Source: Vibrio sp. HA2012 (GTDB lineage: Bacteria; Pseudomonadota; Gammaproteobacteria; Enterobacterales; Vibrionaceae). From it: a stretch of 64,000 nt of DNA. The stretch lies in NCBI RefSeq assembly GCF_002812955.1, contig NZ_PFXK01000001.1, forward strand, positions 1 to 64,000. The letters are read 5' to 3'. Under the pieces are notes generated by a model. It had not been told where the DNA came from. It was given only the letters and a program-made list of their open reading frames with translations, and did no database searches. A program made the translations under genes and the position numbers. Position 1 is the first letter of the stretch. The number at the start of each line of letters is the position of its first letter. Below are positions 18,130 to 28,473 of this stretch, piece by piece.

Positions 18130-18162
18130 TTTGTTTTTATAACTGGAGTGATCTGAAAATAA

Positions 18163-18822
18163 TTAAGCGCCAACCAGAGACAGATTAATCTGTTTGGTAT
18201 TATTCACATCGGTAATAACCGGATATATTTTATCGGTTGTTAATTTAAGCTTTCCATCAACTTCTACACCTACCCGAACACTATATTGATGTGTTTCTTC
18301 GATTTTATTTGTGTCAAAGTTTAACTCAAAATCGATAGGCATCATTTCGCCCTCGGCCAAAAAAGTCTGCTGGGATACAACTTCAGCAGGAACGTCAGCG
18401 GTTGATACATCTTCCAGAGTTACGGTGACAATCGCACCTTCAGGAAGTGGTTCCTGAGCATCTGCAGAGATATTACCTTTAATTACATCAAGGATGGCCG
18501 CCTGATCCGTTGCTTCTGTTTCCTGTACTACTTCGCTTTCAGCAATAACGGGTTGTTCCGTTATGTCCTGTACCTGTTCTTCAATAGTCGCTTCTGCCTG
18601 TTCTGCAACATCTTCCTGCACAATGACATTAGCGGTGTCAGTCGCTGCAGTTTCTGTTGCATCCTGAGAGACCAGAGTATCCGTAACGACGGTTGCCGTG
18701 TCCTGAACAACTTGAACTTCACCTGCCATATCAGTTGACCCTGCTATTACTTTTTCTTCTGACTGGCAGCCGACGAGCAATACCAAAAATACTGAACTGA
18801 CTAGAATTAATAACTTTTCCAT
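18163..18822 (-). CDS. ybaY: YbaY/YscW-like lipoprotein with acidic low-complexity linker
   Basis: 219 aa. Lipobox LLVGC (Cys19) makes it an envelope lipoprotein. Residues about 25-110 are low-complexity, rich in Thr, Ala, Glu, Val and Gln (repeated TD, ATE and VVQ units), probably a disordered linker. The C-terminal domain (about 115-215) is the YscW/YbaY beta-sandwich: PEGAIVTVTLEDVS, ADVPAEVVSQQTF, and FELNFDTNKIEETHQYSV. E. coli YbaY (190 aa) lacks such a long linker. Convergent with atl and divergent from tesB, as in the tesB-ybaY-ffs neighbourhood. Confidence 0.82.
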   Translation of the reverse strand: MEKLLILVSSVFLVLLVGCQSEEKVIAGSTDMAGEVQVVQDTATVVTDTLVSQDATETAATDTANVIVQEDVAEQAEATIEEQVQDITEQPVIAESEVVQETEATDQAAILDVIKGNISADAQEPLPEGAIVTVTLEDVSTADVPAEVVSQQTFLAEGEMMPIDFELNFDTNKIEETHQYSVRVGVEVDGKLKLTTDKIYPVITDVNNTKQINLSLVGA

Positions 18823-18975
18823 AATATTTTTCCTGTTATTTGTTGGGGCATATATTAAGGCAGAAGATTGCCTCGAATAATTAACTCGATCGGATTATAT
18901 GTTTGTCTTGCAGTTAAATCTTTAGCAAGGTAACTTCTTTACAGAAGTCTGACGGCAAATTTACGGAGATAATAA

Positions 18976-19851
18976 ATGAGTCAATCATTAGAGTCGCTTT
19001 TGGCATTATTACAGTTGGAAAAACTGGAACAAGGGCTGTTTCGTGGTCAGAGTGAACATTTAGGGTTACCCCAGGTTTATGGTGGCCAGGTCGTTGGTCA
19101 GGCACTCTCTGCAGCCAGATACACGGTTGAAAGTGACAGAATGGTTCATTCGTTTCATAGCTATTTTTTGTATCCGGGCGATCCGCAAAAGCCGATTATT
19201 TATGATGTTGAAAATCTGCGGGATGGGAAAAGTTTCAGTACCCGCCGGGTTAAGGCCATTCAGAATGGCAGACCAATTTTCTTTCTGACGGCTTCTTATC
19301 ATGGTGAAGCGACAGGATTTGAGCATCAGAATACCATGCCGGATGTTGCCGGCCCCGAGCAGTATGCTTCGGAAACGGATCTGGCCAATATGGTGGCGGA
19401 TTATTTGCCGGAGAACATTAAGCAGATGTTTCTGGGAGATAAGCCTATTGAGGTGCGTCCGGTAAAAGTCATCAATCCGCTGAAACCCGCCAAAGAAGAG
19501 CCGAAGCAGTACCTGTGGATTAAAACAAATGGTGATATGCCGGACAATTTGCTGATTCATCAGTACCTGCTGGCCTATGCCTCTGACTGGGGATTTTTAC
19601 CGACGGCGCTTCATCCGCATGGAGTAACCATGCTCACGCCAAACCTCCAGGTTGCCACAATAGACCATTCCATGTGGTTTCACCGCCCGTTCAAAATGGA
19701 TGACTGGCTGTTGTATGCGATTGAAAGCCCGACAGCAAGCAACACCCGGGGACTGGTTCGTGGTGAAATATATGACCGGCAGGGTAATCTGGTGGCTTCT
19801 GCTGTTCAGGAAGGGGTGATGCGCTTTACTGAACCCACAGATAAAGAATAA
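18976..19851 (+). CDS. tesB: Acyl-CoA thioesterase II
   Basis: 291-aa double hot-dog thioesterase hydrolysing medium- and long-chain acyl-CoA; length as in E. coli TesB (286). Visible motifs: [15 protein letters not shown] near the N-terminus, [22 protein letters not shown], and the C-terminal [12 protein letters not shown] with [10 protein letters not shown]. These contain the Asp/Thr/Gln active-site positions of the family. Ribosome binding site GGAGA. A hairpin terminator separates it from the convergent metE. Confidence 0.95.
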   Translation: MSQSLESLLALLQLEKLEQGLFRGQSEHLGLPQVYGGQVVGQALSAARYTVESDRMVHSFHSYFLYPGDPQKPIIYDVENLRDGKSFSTRRVKAIQNGRPIFFLTASYHGEATGFEHQNTMPDVAGPEQYASETDLANMVADYLPENIKQMFLGDKPIEVRPVKVINPLKPAKEEPKQYLWIKTNGDMPDNLLIHQYLLAYASDWGFLPTALHPHGVTMLTPNLQVATIDHSMWFHRPFKMDDWLLYAIESPTASNTRGLVRGEIYDRQGNLVASAVQEGVMRFTEPTDKE

Positions 19852-19862
19852 ATGAGATAAAT

Positions 19863-19896
19863 AAATCCGGATTACCTTTTTAGATAATCCGGATTT
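19863..19896 (+). terminator. Terminator between tesB and metE
   Basis: 12-bp arms AAATCCGGATTA / TAATCCGGATTT separated by 10 nt and followed by TTA on the plus strand; A-rich on the other side. It may work in both directions between convergent genes. Confidence 0.7.
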
Positions 19897-19927
19897 TACG
19901 CGAGAGCGACGGATTCAGTTTGGTGAT

Positions 19928-22210
19928 TTAAGCACGGGTCAGCTCTCGCAGAATACCCGCTGCTTTTACCATATTAGTTAATGCCGGGGTGACTTCCGCC
20001 CACTGGCGGGTTTTCAGACCACAGTCGGGGTTAACCCATAAGCGTTCCGCCGGAATACGTTCCGCTGCTTTATTCATGAGATTGACCATTTGTTCCACAG
20101 ATGGAATGTTGGGTGAGTGAATATCGTACACACCCGGACCGATTTCCGTCGGATACTCGAATGCCTCAAACACATCCAGAAGCTCCATATCTGAACGGGA
20201 TGTTTCTATGGTGATCACATCTGCATCCATATGAGCAATGGCTTCAATGATATCGTTAAATTCGGAGTAGCACATATGCGTATGGATCTGTGTTTCATCA
20301 TTCACTCCGTTTGCGGTAATACGGTAAGATTCGACAGCCCAGTCCAGGTATTCCTGCCATTCAGAACGGCGCAGTGGTAAACCTTCGCGCAATGCGGCTT
20401 CATCGATCTGAATGACGTTAACCCCTGCGGCTTCTAAATCCTGAACTTCCTGACGGATCGCCAGAGCCAGTTGTAGACAGGACTGGCTACGAGGCTGATC
20501 GTCGCGGACAAATGACCAGTTAAGAATGGTTACCGGACCGGTGAGCATGCCTTTCATTGTCTTATCAGTTAATGACTGAGCGTACTTGATCCAGTCAACG
20601 GTCATTGCATGCGGGCGGCAGATGTCGCCAAACAAGATGGGGGGTTTGACACAGCGGGAACCATAAGACTGTACCCAGCCGAACTGGCTGAAAGCGTACC
20701 CCTGTAGTTGCTCACCGAAGTACTCAACCATATCATTGCGTTCAGCTTCCCCATGTACCAGTACATCCAGTCCCAGTTTTTCCTGTTCACGCACGGCAAA
20801 TTCAATTTCTGCTTTCATTTTGGTTGTATATTCATCAACCGATATTTCTTGTTTTCTGAAAGCCAGACGGGCTTTACGGATCTCTGCCGTCTGGGGGAAT
20901 GAACCGATAGTTGTGGTTGGGTATAAAGGTAAATTCAGATGTTCGCGTTGCTTTGCCGCTCTGATCTTATAAGGGTTTTGACGTTCGCCTAGTTGTGCTG
21001 TGATGCTGCTGACGGCTTCTTTTATTGCCGGATTATGTACTCGCTCTGAATGGTTACGGCTGTCAATTGCAAGCTGGTTTTCAGCCAGTTCTGCTGCAAC
21101 AGCCTCTCTGCCGTGGTTAATGGCTTTACCCAATATTTGCAGCTCGACCAGTTTTTGCCGGGCAAACGCCAGCCAGTTTTGTATGTCTGCATCCAGCTTT
21201 TCTTCACTGTCCAGATCCACCGGTACGTGTAGCAGTGAACAGGATGGTGCAATCCACAGACGTTCACCCAGCCGTGCAGCAACAGGTTCCAGCCAGTCCA
21301 ACGTGGTGTTTAAATCGGTTTTCCAGATATTGCGTCCGTTAATCACACCGACAGACAATACCTTATATTCGGGTAGGGTATCGAGTAGGGCTGCAATTTC
21401 ATTGCGTCCTCTTACGGCATCCACATGCAGACCTGCAACAGGCAGTTCACAAGCCAGTGACAGGTTATCCTGCAGAGTACCAAAATAGGTTGCTAGCAGC
21501 AGATGAGGCTGAGCAGAGTTCAGAGCATGATAAGACGTAATAAAAGCTTGTTTCCATTCCGTGTTCAGTTCTGTCACTAAGACAGGCTCATCAATCTGTA
21601 CCCATTCGGCTCCTGCTAATGCCAGTTTTTTCAGCAGTTCACAATAAACAGGCAGCAACCTATCCAGCAAATCCAGACGATCTGAATCGTCTTTTGCTTT
21701 GCTCAGCCACAGATAAGTGACGGGGCCAATGATTACCGGTTTGGCATTGACGTCGGCTTGCCGGGCTTCTGCTAATGTGTTCAGAAGGTGTTCTGCATTT
21801 AAAGAAAATACCGTATCAGCGGTGACTTCCGGCACGATATAGTGGTAGTTTGTATCGAACCATTTGGTCATTTCACCGGCATGAACACAATGACATCCGC
21901 TATCGTTAGCAGAGCGGCCACGCGCTATGCGGAAATAGTTATCCAGTTCGTTTCCTCCGAGCTCGGCAACACGTTTGGGTAAGTTGCCCAGCAGGAAGCT
22001 CATGTCCAGAATCTGGTCATACAGAGAGAAATCACCGACTGGTACAAGGTCAAGTGATTTCTGGGTTCCCCAGTTAATTGCACGAATATTGTGTGCGGTA
22101 TCCTGTAGTTCATCGGCGTTGATTTCGCCTTTCCAGTATTTTTCCAAAGCAAATTTCAATTCGCGTTTTGCGCCAATGCGCGGAAATCCTAAATTATGTA
22201 CGAGAGCCAT
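19928..22210 (-). CDS. metE: Cobalamin-independent methionine synthase
   Basis: 760 aa, the standard MetE length. It transfers a methyl group from 5-methyltetrahydropteroyltri-glutamate to homocysteine. N-terminal half: [13 protein letters not shown] and [16 protein letters not shown]. Catalytic C-terminal half: [10 protein letters not shown], the zinc-site HTHMCYSEF with His and Cys, and the second Cys in [11 protein letters not shown]. Ribosome binding site GGAG. A MetR box lies 83 bp upstream, indicating activation by MetR with homocysteine. Confidence 0.98.
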   Translation of the reverse strand: MALVHNLGFPRIGAKRELKFALEKYWKGEINADELQDTAHNIRAINWGTQKSLDLVPVGDFSLYDQILDMSFLLGNLPKRVAELGGNELDNYFRIARGRSANDSGCHCVHAGEMTKWFDTNYHYIVPEVTADTVFSLNAEHLLNTLAEARQADVNAKPVIIGPVTYLWLSKAKDDSDRLDLLDRLLPVYCELLKKLALAGAEWVQIDEPVLVTELNTEWKQAFITSYHALNSAQPHLLLATYFGTLQDNLSLACELPVAGLHVDAVRGRNEIAALLDTLPEYKVLSVGVINGRNIWKTDLNTTLDWLEPVAARLGERLWIAPSCSLLHVPVDLDSEEKLDADIQNWLAFARQKLVELQILGKAINHGREAVAAELAENQLAIDSRNHSERVHNPAIKEAVSSITAQLGERQNPYKIRAAKQREHLNLPLYPTTTIGSFPQTAEIRKARLAFRKQEISVDEYTTKMKAEIEFAVREQEKLGLDVLVHGEAERNDMVEYFGEQLQGYAFSQFGWVQSYGSRCVKPPILFGDICRPHAMTVDWIKYAQSLTDKTMKGMLTGPVTILNWSFVRDDQPRSQSCLQLALAIRQEVQDLEAAGVNVIQIDEAALREGLPLRRSEWQEYLDWAVESYRITANGVNDETQIHTHMCYSEFNDIIEAIAHMDADVITIETSRSDMELLDVFEAFEYPTEIGPGVYDIHSPNIPSVEQMVNLMNKAAERIPAERLWVNPDCGLKTRQWAEVTPALTNMVKAAGILRELTRA

Positions 22211-22292
22211 ATTTTTCTCCGATAGTGTCTGTTGATAAAAATACTAAAGGAGCCGGTTCCGGTTTGATAATGGTATAAATTAATGAAATAAA

Positions 22293-22305
22293 TGAAATTT
22301 GTTCA
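22293..22305 (-). promoter_or_regulatory. MetR-binding box upstream of metE
   Basis: TGAAATTTGTTCA fits the MetR consensus TGAA-N5-TTCA exactly, 83 bp upstream of the metE start. MetR is the LysR-type activator of metE. Confidence 0.65.
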
Positions 22306-22337
22306 TGATTTACAGGAAGAGATTGAGCTGGATATAA

Positions 22338-22370
22338 AGAGGATATCCGCATTCACAGCGGATATCCTCT
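22338..22370 (-). terminator. Terminator of the two-partner secretion operon
   Basis: Perfect 13-bp stem AGAGGATATCCGC / GCGGATATCCTCT with a 7-nt loop, then TTTATA on the minus strand, 55 bp past the exoprotein stop. Confidence 0.75.
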
Positions 22371-22425
22371 AATAAGGTGAAGGTTGTTATTAAAATTTAA
22401 CCAGCAGCATATAGACTGATTCTGT

Positions 22426-25400
22426 TTAGATATTAGTACTGGTTCCCCCCTGCCCGGGGGTCAGAAGTATGGCTTTTATCCCTTTCAGGGTTATACCAAG
22501 TTCTTGCTTCACAGTTTTTAGCCCCATCAGTACGATTTGTTCTGTATCCAGTTGGATTGAAGAGTTAGCACCAGAGATGATCAGAACGCCACTTTCTGTG
22601 ATGGTTGCTGTCAGTTCTAACGTTGCCACATCAGTCATTCCAAGACTGAAAGAAACACTACGATTCAGCTCTGTATTGGTTTCAGTTGAAAGGCTTATAT
22701 CTGCACCGGTGCTGACGCTGGTCAGAGCAATGGAGGATGAATTCGCGTTGACCCGATATCCCCCTTCAAGAGAGATGGTGCCATTGGCTTCGCTGGTGAA
22801 TACGGGAAGATAATCGACCTGTTCCACTAAAGAACCATTTCCGCTGGTTTCTGTGCTCAGAGTTAGTGTCCCGTTACTGCGCTGAAAGTTTACAGTAGCA
22901 ATTTCACTGTCGGATACCAGGGTCAGAGTTCCACCAGTATTCAGAGTCGGTTCGGTCAGACCGGAGATATCTGTATTGCTTATTTCAGGGTTAAGAGACG
23001 TATGACTGACAGGAGAATAATGTGCATCGCCATTTGGCTCTAAAGCGGTATGAAGAGGTGTGTCAATGATCTCTTCAGAGGTGGCTTCAGAGGCGGCTTC
23101 ACCAACGGTTATTGATGCATTTGTAAACCCGGTTAAATTATATCCGGTTCCTGAACTCAGAGAGCCCTGTGCGATTGTCAGTGTATATGGACTGCCATCA
23201 GTGTTTGCTCCTGACGAAGCTCCTTCTGATGTCATTACAGGGGTTCCCGTCAGAATGTCAGAAGCAGTGTCCTGAGTGAATACATTACCGTAGACTGAGG
23301 AATCTATGATGCCGCTCACTGTATAGTGAGTACCAAGAACAGGATTGCTGAGATCGATAGTTTCTCCATACGTTTTATCCATATTCAGAGCAGTAACCGT
23401 TGCTGTCGGTTGAATGCTGAAGAGATAGCGGTTTCCTGTTTGAGTAACACTTTCTGCCGGATAACTCGCATATGTTTTATTCCAGAGAGCTGAATTACCA
23501 CTAATCAGACCACCAAAGGTATTTGTAGCAGGATCGGTGGAATAGATCAGCCAGCGTCCGTCGCCACTGGTTGTGATAGCTCCGGAACCCGAATTATTGA
23601 TGAAATTTCCACCAGCTGCCAAAACTCCGGTGCCAGTGCCGATATCGAGAGTTACGCCATTGCCCAGAGTAATATTTCCTCCGGATAGAATACTCAGAGT
23701 ATCAGTTGTCGTTGTAATATTGCCGTCGAAATTGACATCACCACCATCGGTTCGGCCAATTTCCAGCGTCCCGGCAGATATCTGGCTGAGTTCTGCGTTA
23801 CCGATCACTGACCCCAGAGTAATCGCATTGGCTGCAGTGAGTTGCTGCATAGTCACTTTTCCTGTTCCACTGTCGGCAGAAATACTTTGTGATATGTTGA
23901 ATGTATCCCCGGTAAGGACAATATCTCCGCTGGTGTTTGTCAGGCTTCCTCCGGTTATATTCACTGTCTGGTTGGCCAGTTCAAAATAACCGCTGGTGGC
24001 TACACTGGTATCTCCAACTACAGTGGTCGTCCCGGTTCCGTCACTTCGTCCGACGGTAATGTTGGAGAACCCGGTAAGGTGAGTGAAATTCGTACTGCTG
24101 AATGTCATATCACCACTACCGGCAGCGCCAATATCAACATTAGTGCTGGCGCTATATGGTTTAATGGTGATTGATGCTCCGTTACCTGTAATATCTTGTT
24201 GGATATCGAAAGAACTTGCTGTCAGTGTCAGCGTTGATAAGGCATTCTGCATGTATGATGTACTGCCAAATGTTAACTGGCCGGTGGTCTCAATTTCGGC
24301 ACCTGTTCCGAAACGTAGAGGACTGTTGATGGTAACATCGCCAGTACTTGCTATTTTGGCATTGAGGTTGACATTGAAATTACGGACGGTTCCGAATGTA
24401 TCAAAGTAGACCCTGCCTGCACCTGTTGTGATATCACCATTGATAGTGATACCACCGGTGCCCGAATCAAGATAGATATCTCCACCATTGGAATTAATTG
24501 CATTGCTTAGAGTAAAAGAGCCTCCACCTAAATCATCGGAGTCTGCCCAGAGTTCAATAATCCCGCCGTTAGTAGTAACGGTGTTTCCGACAATCAGCCC
24601 ATTATCACCAAATAATCTTATTTTACCTGAACCAGTAGCGGTCAGTTTCCCTGCATTTAACCCACCGAATCCTGATGCCTGGATGGTAATATCCCCTGAG
24701 CCTGATGTCCGGATTTCATCATTGGTATCTACGGTGTTATAAGAACCCCGGCCACCAGATGCGTATACTCCTGCTCTTATATTTAAGCTTACATCCGTTT
24801 GTAAAAGCAGAAGGTTATCAGTCAGGTCTTCCAATGTAATGTTACCGGAAGAGCTGGCATCGGTCTGCAGATCGATGTTGGTCAGTTGAGCTTCCAGATT
24901 TTCTTCATAAAAAGTATTTGCAGTATTAACCCCTGAGCCGTTTTTAATATTGATAGTCGTAGGATCCAGTAGCAAAGTACCCATTTCACCATTTGCTGCC
25001 CGAGTATCTGTAAGGCCGGAGTATCCTAGACGTTCTTTTCCTGAAACTTCAACCTGACCGCCGTTACCTCCGTTAACACCACCATTGGCCAGAATGGTTC
25101 CCTCAAACATATTTTCATAATCACTCCAGAAGACGACGGTACCACCATCACCGTTGTCAGATGCAGAAGCATTAACAGTGACGGTATTATCTGCATTGAT
25201 GTAAGTCGCATTGGTAATGGATGAGTCCTGGCCTTGCCATCCACCACCAACCATAATAGTCCCACCGCCAGAGGTACCGGAGGCGTCCAGATAAGCACCG
25301 GATGTTACCTCTATTCGTTCTCCGGTAATGATAATTTCACCGCCCTGAGATATTGTGGAAGAAACATCTAATGTTCCTGCTACAGCTGTCTGCCCTCCGT

Positions 25401-26295
25401 CAGCTGTTAATACAATGCGTCCATTGTCTTCGGAAAGTCCTTGGGCTTCGATTATTCCTGTTGTATTTATTACAGCATTGGTCAGTTCATCGACAGCTTT
25501 AGCCGTCAGAAAGACAGTGCCACCATTGGCCTGAATAAGGCCGCTGTTCTGGATTTGAGCATCAACAGCACCTTGGTCAACGGTAAAGGAGATAAGTCCA
25601 TCACCTGAAAAATCAAGGTTAACCTTATCCCCGGCGGCCATGGCTACAGTACCGCGATTGACTGTGACGGTTCCGCTGTTGTCTATGACCGGAGAAATAA
25701 AGGCAATATAACTGCCTTCTGCGGCATTAATGATTCCGGCGTTGCTGATACTGCCGGCTAATTCGTTCGCTGAAAACTGATAATTACCATTCAGGAAATC
25801 TTCGTCTGTAATGTTTAGGGAAGAAGCAATTAAGCCACCCACATTCACCTGAGCAGAAGAACCGAATATGATGCCTGACGGATTAATCAAAAATATTTGT
25901 CCGTTGGATGAAAGGTTGCCCAGAATCTGGGTTGGATTTTGATCGGTAATTTGGTTCAGTGCGGTAGCTGCGCTGTTTGGCTGATAGAATGTCACTCCGG
26001 CACCGGAACCAATGTTGAAGCTATCCCAGGTCGCGACCATATTCTGACTGGTCTGATTGATAGTCATCTGATTGCCACTACTGGATATGCTAGCCGTTCC
26101 TGATGTGACAGTACCGCCTGTAGGCAAGGTGGTTGTTTCAATAGCAAGAACAGAGTTGGTGGTGAAAAGTAAGATTACAACACAAATTGTGGAGGTATTT
26201 GATCGGGAGCTTTTGACTCTCGTTGATGTCAGTTCAGACACAACTTGCCACTGGTTTTTGACTTTGGACCAGATGACGCGAAAAATTTTATTCAT
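22426..26295 (-). CDS. Filamentous haemagglutinin-type TpsA exoprotein
   Basis: 1289-aa secreted beta-helical adhesin. Long ESPR-type signal (MNKIFRVIWSKVKNQW start, hydrophobic core near 38-52). The TPS/haemagglutination activity domain follows at about 53-310 with the marker NPSGIIFG and NVGGLIASSL. The middle is Gly/Ser/Thr-rich repeat helix. An MBG-type domain sits near 960-1070 (TYGETIDLSNP ... GYNLTGF). The C-terminus is Ser/Thr-rich without a toxin or cage motif, so an HMW/YDG-like adhesin is more likely than a contact-dependent inhibition toxin. Ribosome binding site AGGAGA. The secretion partner is the next gene upstream, 58 bp away. Confidence 0.9.
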   Translation of the reverse strand: MNKIFRVIWSKVKNQWQVVSELTSTRVKSSRSNTSTICVVILLFTTNSVLAIETTTLPTGGTVTSGTASISSSGNQMTINQTSQNMVATWDSFNIGSGAGVTFYQPNSAATALNQITDQNPTQILGNLSSNGQIFLINPSGIIFGSSAQVNVGGLIASSLNITDEDFLNGNYQFSANELAGSISNAGIINAAEGSYIAFISPVIDNSGTVTVNRGTVAMAAGDKVNLDFSGDGLISFTVDQGAVDAQIQNSGLIQANGGTVFLTAKAVDELTNAVINTTGIIEAQGLSEDNGRIVLTADGGQTAVAGTLDVSSTISQGGEIIITGERIEVTSGAYLDASGTSGGGTIMVGGGWQGQDSSITNATYINADNTVTVNASASDNGDGGTVVFWSDYENMFEGTILANGGVNGGNGGQVEVSGKERLGYSGLTDTRAANGEMGTLLLDPTTINIKNGSGVNTANTFYEENLEAQLTNIDLQTDASSSGNITLEDLTDNLLLLQTDVSLNIRAGVYASGGRGSYNTVDTNDEIRTSGSGDITIQASGFGGLNAGKLTATGSGKIRLFGDNGLIVGNTVTTNGGIIELWADSDDLGGGSFTLSNAINSNGGDIYLDSGTGGITINGDITTGAGRVYFDTFGTVRNFNVNLNAKIASTGDVTINSPLRFGTGAEIETTGQLTFGSTSYMQNALSTLTLTASSFDIQQDITGNGASITIKPYSASTNVDIGAAGSGDMTFSSTNFTHLTGFSNITVGRSDGTGTTTVVGDTSVATSGYFELANQTVNITGGSLTNTSGDIVLTGDTFNISQSISADSGTGKVTMQQLTAANAITLGSVIGNAELSQISAGTLEIGRTDGGDVNFDGNITTTTDTLSILSGGNITLGNGVTLDIGTGTGVLAAGGNFINNSGSGAITTSGDGRWLIYSTDPATNTFGGLISGNSALWNKTYASYPAESVTQTGNRYLFSIQPTATVTALNMDKTYGETIDLSNPVLGTHYTVSGIIDSSVYGNVFTQDTASDILTGTPVMTSEGASSGANTDGSPYTLTIAQGSLSSGTGYNLTGFTNASITVGEAASEATSEEIIDTPLHTALEPNGDAHYSPVSHTSLNPEISNTDISGLTEPTLNTGGTLTLVSDSEIATVNFQRSNGTLTLSTETSGNGSLVEQVDYLPVFTSEANGTISLEGGYRVNANSSSIALTSVSTGADISLSTETNTELNRSVSFSLGMTDVATLELTATITESGVLIISGANSSIQLDTEQIVLMGLKTVKQELGITLKGIKAILLTPGQGGTSTNI

Positions 26296-26353
26296 GTACT
26301 ATCTCCTGAAAATATAAAAAAGGAGTAACTATTTAAATTCTTTCAGTAATGCG

Positions 26354-28060
26354 TCAAAAACGCCAAAGAGCCTGAAACAAAACACGATTTTCATCATTCT
26401 TACCGTCAGAGTCATTATCGTCAGTACTACGACCATCGTTATTGCCGATGACATGAGCCCAGGATGTCCTGATTGTCAGATTATCATCGTAGCTGTAGTC
26501 AAATCCTGTTCCGGCACCTTGCAGCCAGTATCGGTTTTTGTTCGTTGCTGTGCTGATTGCATTCGCCCAGGTATTTTTATGCAGCACGATTTGGCCTGCA
26601 TCGTAAAAGATATTCCATTTTAGATCTCCGAAACGTTCCGGAATAGCAATAGCATAGCTAGCTTCAAGGTTAAAAAGATGTCCTTCGTCTCCCATTGCTT
26701 CACTTACCGGATAAGCTCTCACGCCATATGGTCCTCCAAGAGAAAACTGCTCACTGGAGTCTAGATTGTCCAGACTGTATTGAGAGCGCAAAGAAACACG
26801 CATCATTAAATCTTTGGTCAGCTTTTGTAAGCGCGCCAGATTTATGTTGAAGAACGTATAGCTTCCTTCAGTATCTGTTATGGCAATATCTGCTGTTCTT
26901 TCATTCATTGAACCGTGAGTAACAGAAGCTCCCCAACTGGTCACCCCTCCTCCGAAAAACACATCAGACATATCTCCGGCAGTACCCAGAGTCGCACTGT
27001 GCAATTGCTTATCGTGTAATTTTGTACCGGAAGCACTATCTGAAAGATCTTTAAATTCGTAGTTTACTGTTGTGGTAATGTTTGCTCTGCGACTACGGAT
27101 CCAAGGATAACTGACCCCTACATTCACTGTGTGTGCATTACCGTCAGCATCCAGAGAGGAGAGTTCTTTACCGAGTTCATAGCGGATATCCGTGTAAGAT
27201 AAGTCGGCACGCAAGCCACTGGTAGAGATAGGGGCTGAATAGCTGACTTGTCCGACCTTCAGATGTTCTGCCGTTGTGAATAGAAATGTAAAGCGATCTC
27301 CTATCCGGTGTGGGTCATTGATGTTAACCATAGCATTACCACGTTCAGCTCCGGTATAGCGGTTGCCGTAGTTATCAAACCAAAGAGAGCCATCAAAAAG
27401 TGCTCCCTCGGTGGCTTTTATCTTTACTGCTGTTGTTCCTGGGGCTTCTCCTGGTGATAGTGAGGCCTTAGCTGAGATGCCGGGTAGGTCATTCATAAGG
27501 AGCAGGCTGCGTTCTAAGTCCTGAGCTTTTAAGGGGGTATTTTTTTGTATAGCATGTTCACCAATATGCTGCAGATGTTCTTTACCGATCCGGAGGGTTT
27601 CATCTCCGATGACGGTCAGGCTTCCATCGCTTTTCCCCTGAATAATTGCGATGTGTATTACACCAGAAGTAATATCCTGATCGGGCAAATAAGCACGTGC
27701 GAGAAGCCAACCTTGAGATCTGAGGTAGTGAGTTACCCGGGTGACAAGGCTTTGAAGCTCATCGAAGGAAAGTTTTTTACCTATATCTTTAGCTACTAGG
27801 CTCTGTAGTTCAGGTTCAGAGAGAAGTCCTTCATAACCACTAAAAGTAAAACCTTTAACCAGAATGCGTATACCGTTTTCAGTTTTTTCGGGTGTTTTCT
27901 CAACGTCAGCTTGTGGGGGGAGTTGGCTAGGGAGTGGTTTCTGAGAGCGTTGTTCTTGAAGAATTTGCCCGGCATCAGGGGGAGCAGCCAAAACACTAAG
28001 CGGCAGGATAAGTGGTAAAAGGCCTGTCAGGGATAAATGTTTCGGCGATATGTTTTGCAT
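26354..28060 (-). CDS. TpsB outer-membrane transporter (FhaC/ShlB-like)
   Basis: 568 aa from the ATG at 28060, which has AGGAG nine bases upstream and begins a signal peptide ending near VLAAPP; an upstream in-frame ATG lacks one. Domains: linker with PLPSQLPPQA, POTRA repeats (about 60-210; VKGFTFSGYEGLLSEPEL), then a 16-strand Omp85-type barrel. GGPYGVRAYP is the conserved VRGY/F-like barrel motif. The C-terminus ends in LWRF with a terminal Phe. It exports the adjacent TpsA exoprotein across the outer membrane. First gene of the two-gene operon. Confidence 0.93.
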   Translation of the reverse strand: MQNISPKHLSLTGLLPLILPLSVLAAPPDAGQILQEQRSQKPLPSQLPPQADVEKTPEKTENGIRILVKGFTFSGYEGLLSEPELQSLVAKDIGKKLSFDELQSLVTRVTHYLRSQGWLLARAYLPDQDITSGVIHIAIIQGKSDGSLTVIGDETLRIGKEHLQHIGEHAIQKNTPLKAQDLERSLLLMNDLPGISAKASLSPGEAPGTTAVKIKATEGALFDGSLWFDNYGNRYTGAERGNAMVNINDPHRIGDRFTFLFTTAEHLKVGQVSYSAPISTSGLRADLSYTDIRYELGKELSSLDADGNAHTVNVGVSYPWIRSRRANITTTVNYEFKDLSDSASGTKLHDKQLHSATLGTAGDMSDVFFGGGVTSWGASVTHGSMNERTADIAITDTEGSYTFFNINLARLQKLTKDLMMRVSLRSQYSLDNLDSSEQFSLGGPYGVRAYPVSEAMGDEGHLFNLEASYAIAIPERFGDLKWNIFYDAGQIVLHKNTWANAISTATNKNRYWLQGAGTGFDYSYDDNLTIRTSWAHVIGNNDGRSTDDNDSDGKNDENRVLFQALWRF

Positions 28061-28120
28061 AGAAAAAGACTCCTGTTTTGTTTTTATATCAATGAAGTAC
28101 AGGCCTGACAGGTATGTCAT

Positions 28121-28473
28121 ACTAATCGCTTATTAGGAAGAACATCACATTGTTGTCAGATTTTATATTTAGTTTTTTCTGGCTGATGGTGAATAGACAG
28201 TTAGTCAGCCAATCGTAAAGAATAGCTGGTTACAATTAAGATTTATAGGATACATTTGTAACGAAAGAAAGCGGTTTGTTTCTTTTGTGTTTGTTTTTTC
28301 ACAAAAAACAAACATGTAATGCGTAAAAGTTGTGGTGCTACTTTTAATCCATAAAAACCCTAGGTGCCTTAGAAACGTAAATTCTATTTGAATTATTTCA
28401 CAATCGGTTTGCCGGTTAAATCTGACAATGACTGCTCCTAACAGAAACAAACCCTGCTTAAAAGGAGCAAACT
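28121..28473. promoter_or_regulatory. Divergent control region, tpsB / citrate transporter
   Basis: About 350 bp, AT-rich and without a coding frame. It contains a perfect inverted repeat TGTTTGTTTTTT (28288-28299) / AAAAAACAAACA (28303-28314) with a 3-nt centre, a candidate operator or hairpin about 160 bp before the CitMHS gene. Confidence 0.5.

Noticed and set aside
22426..26295. Contact-dependent inhibition system
   Set aside because: No VENN motif, C-terminal toxin or small immunity gene follows the TpsA.
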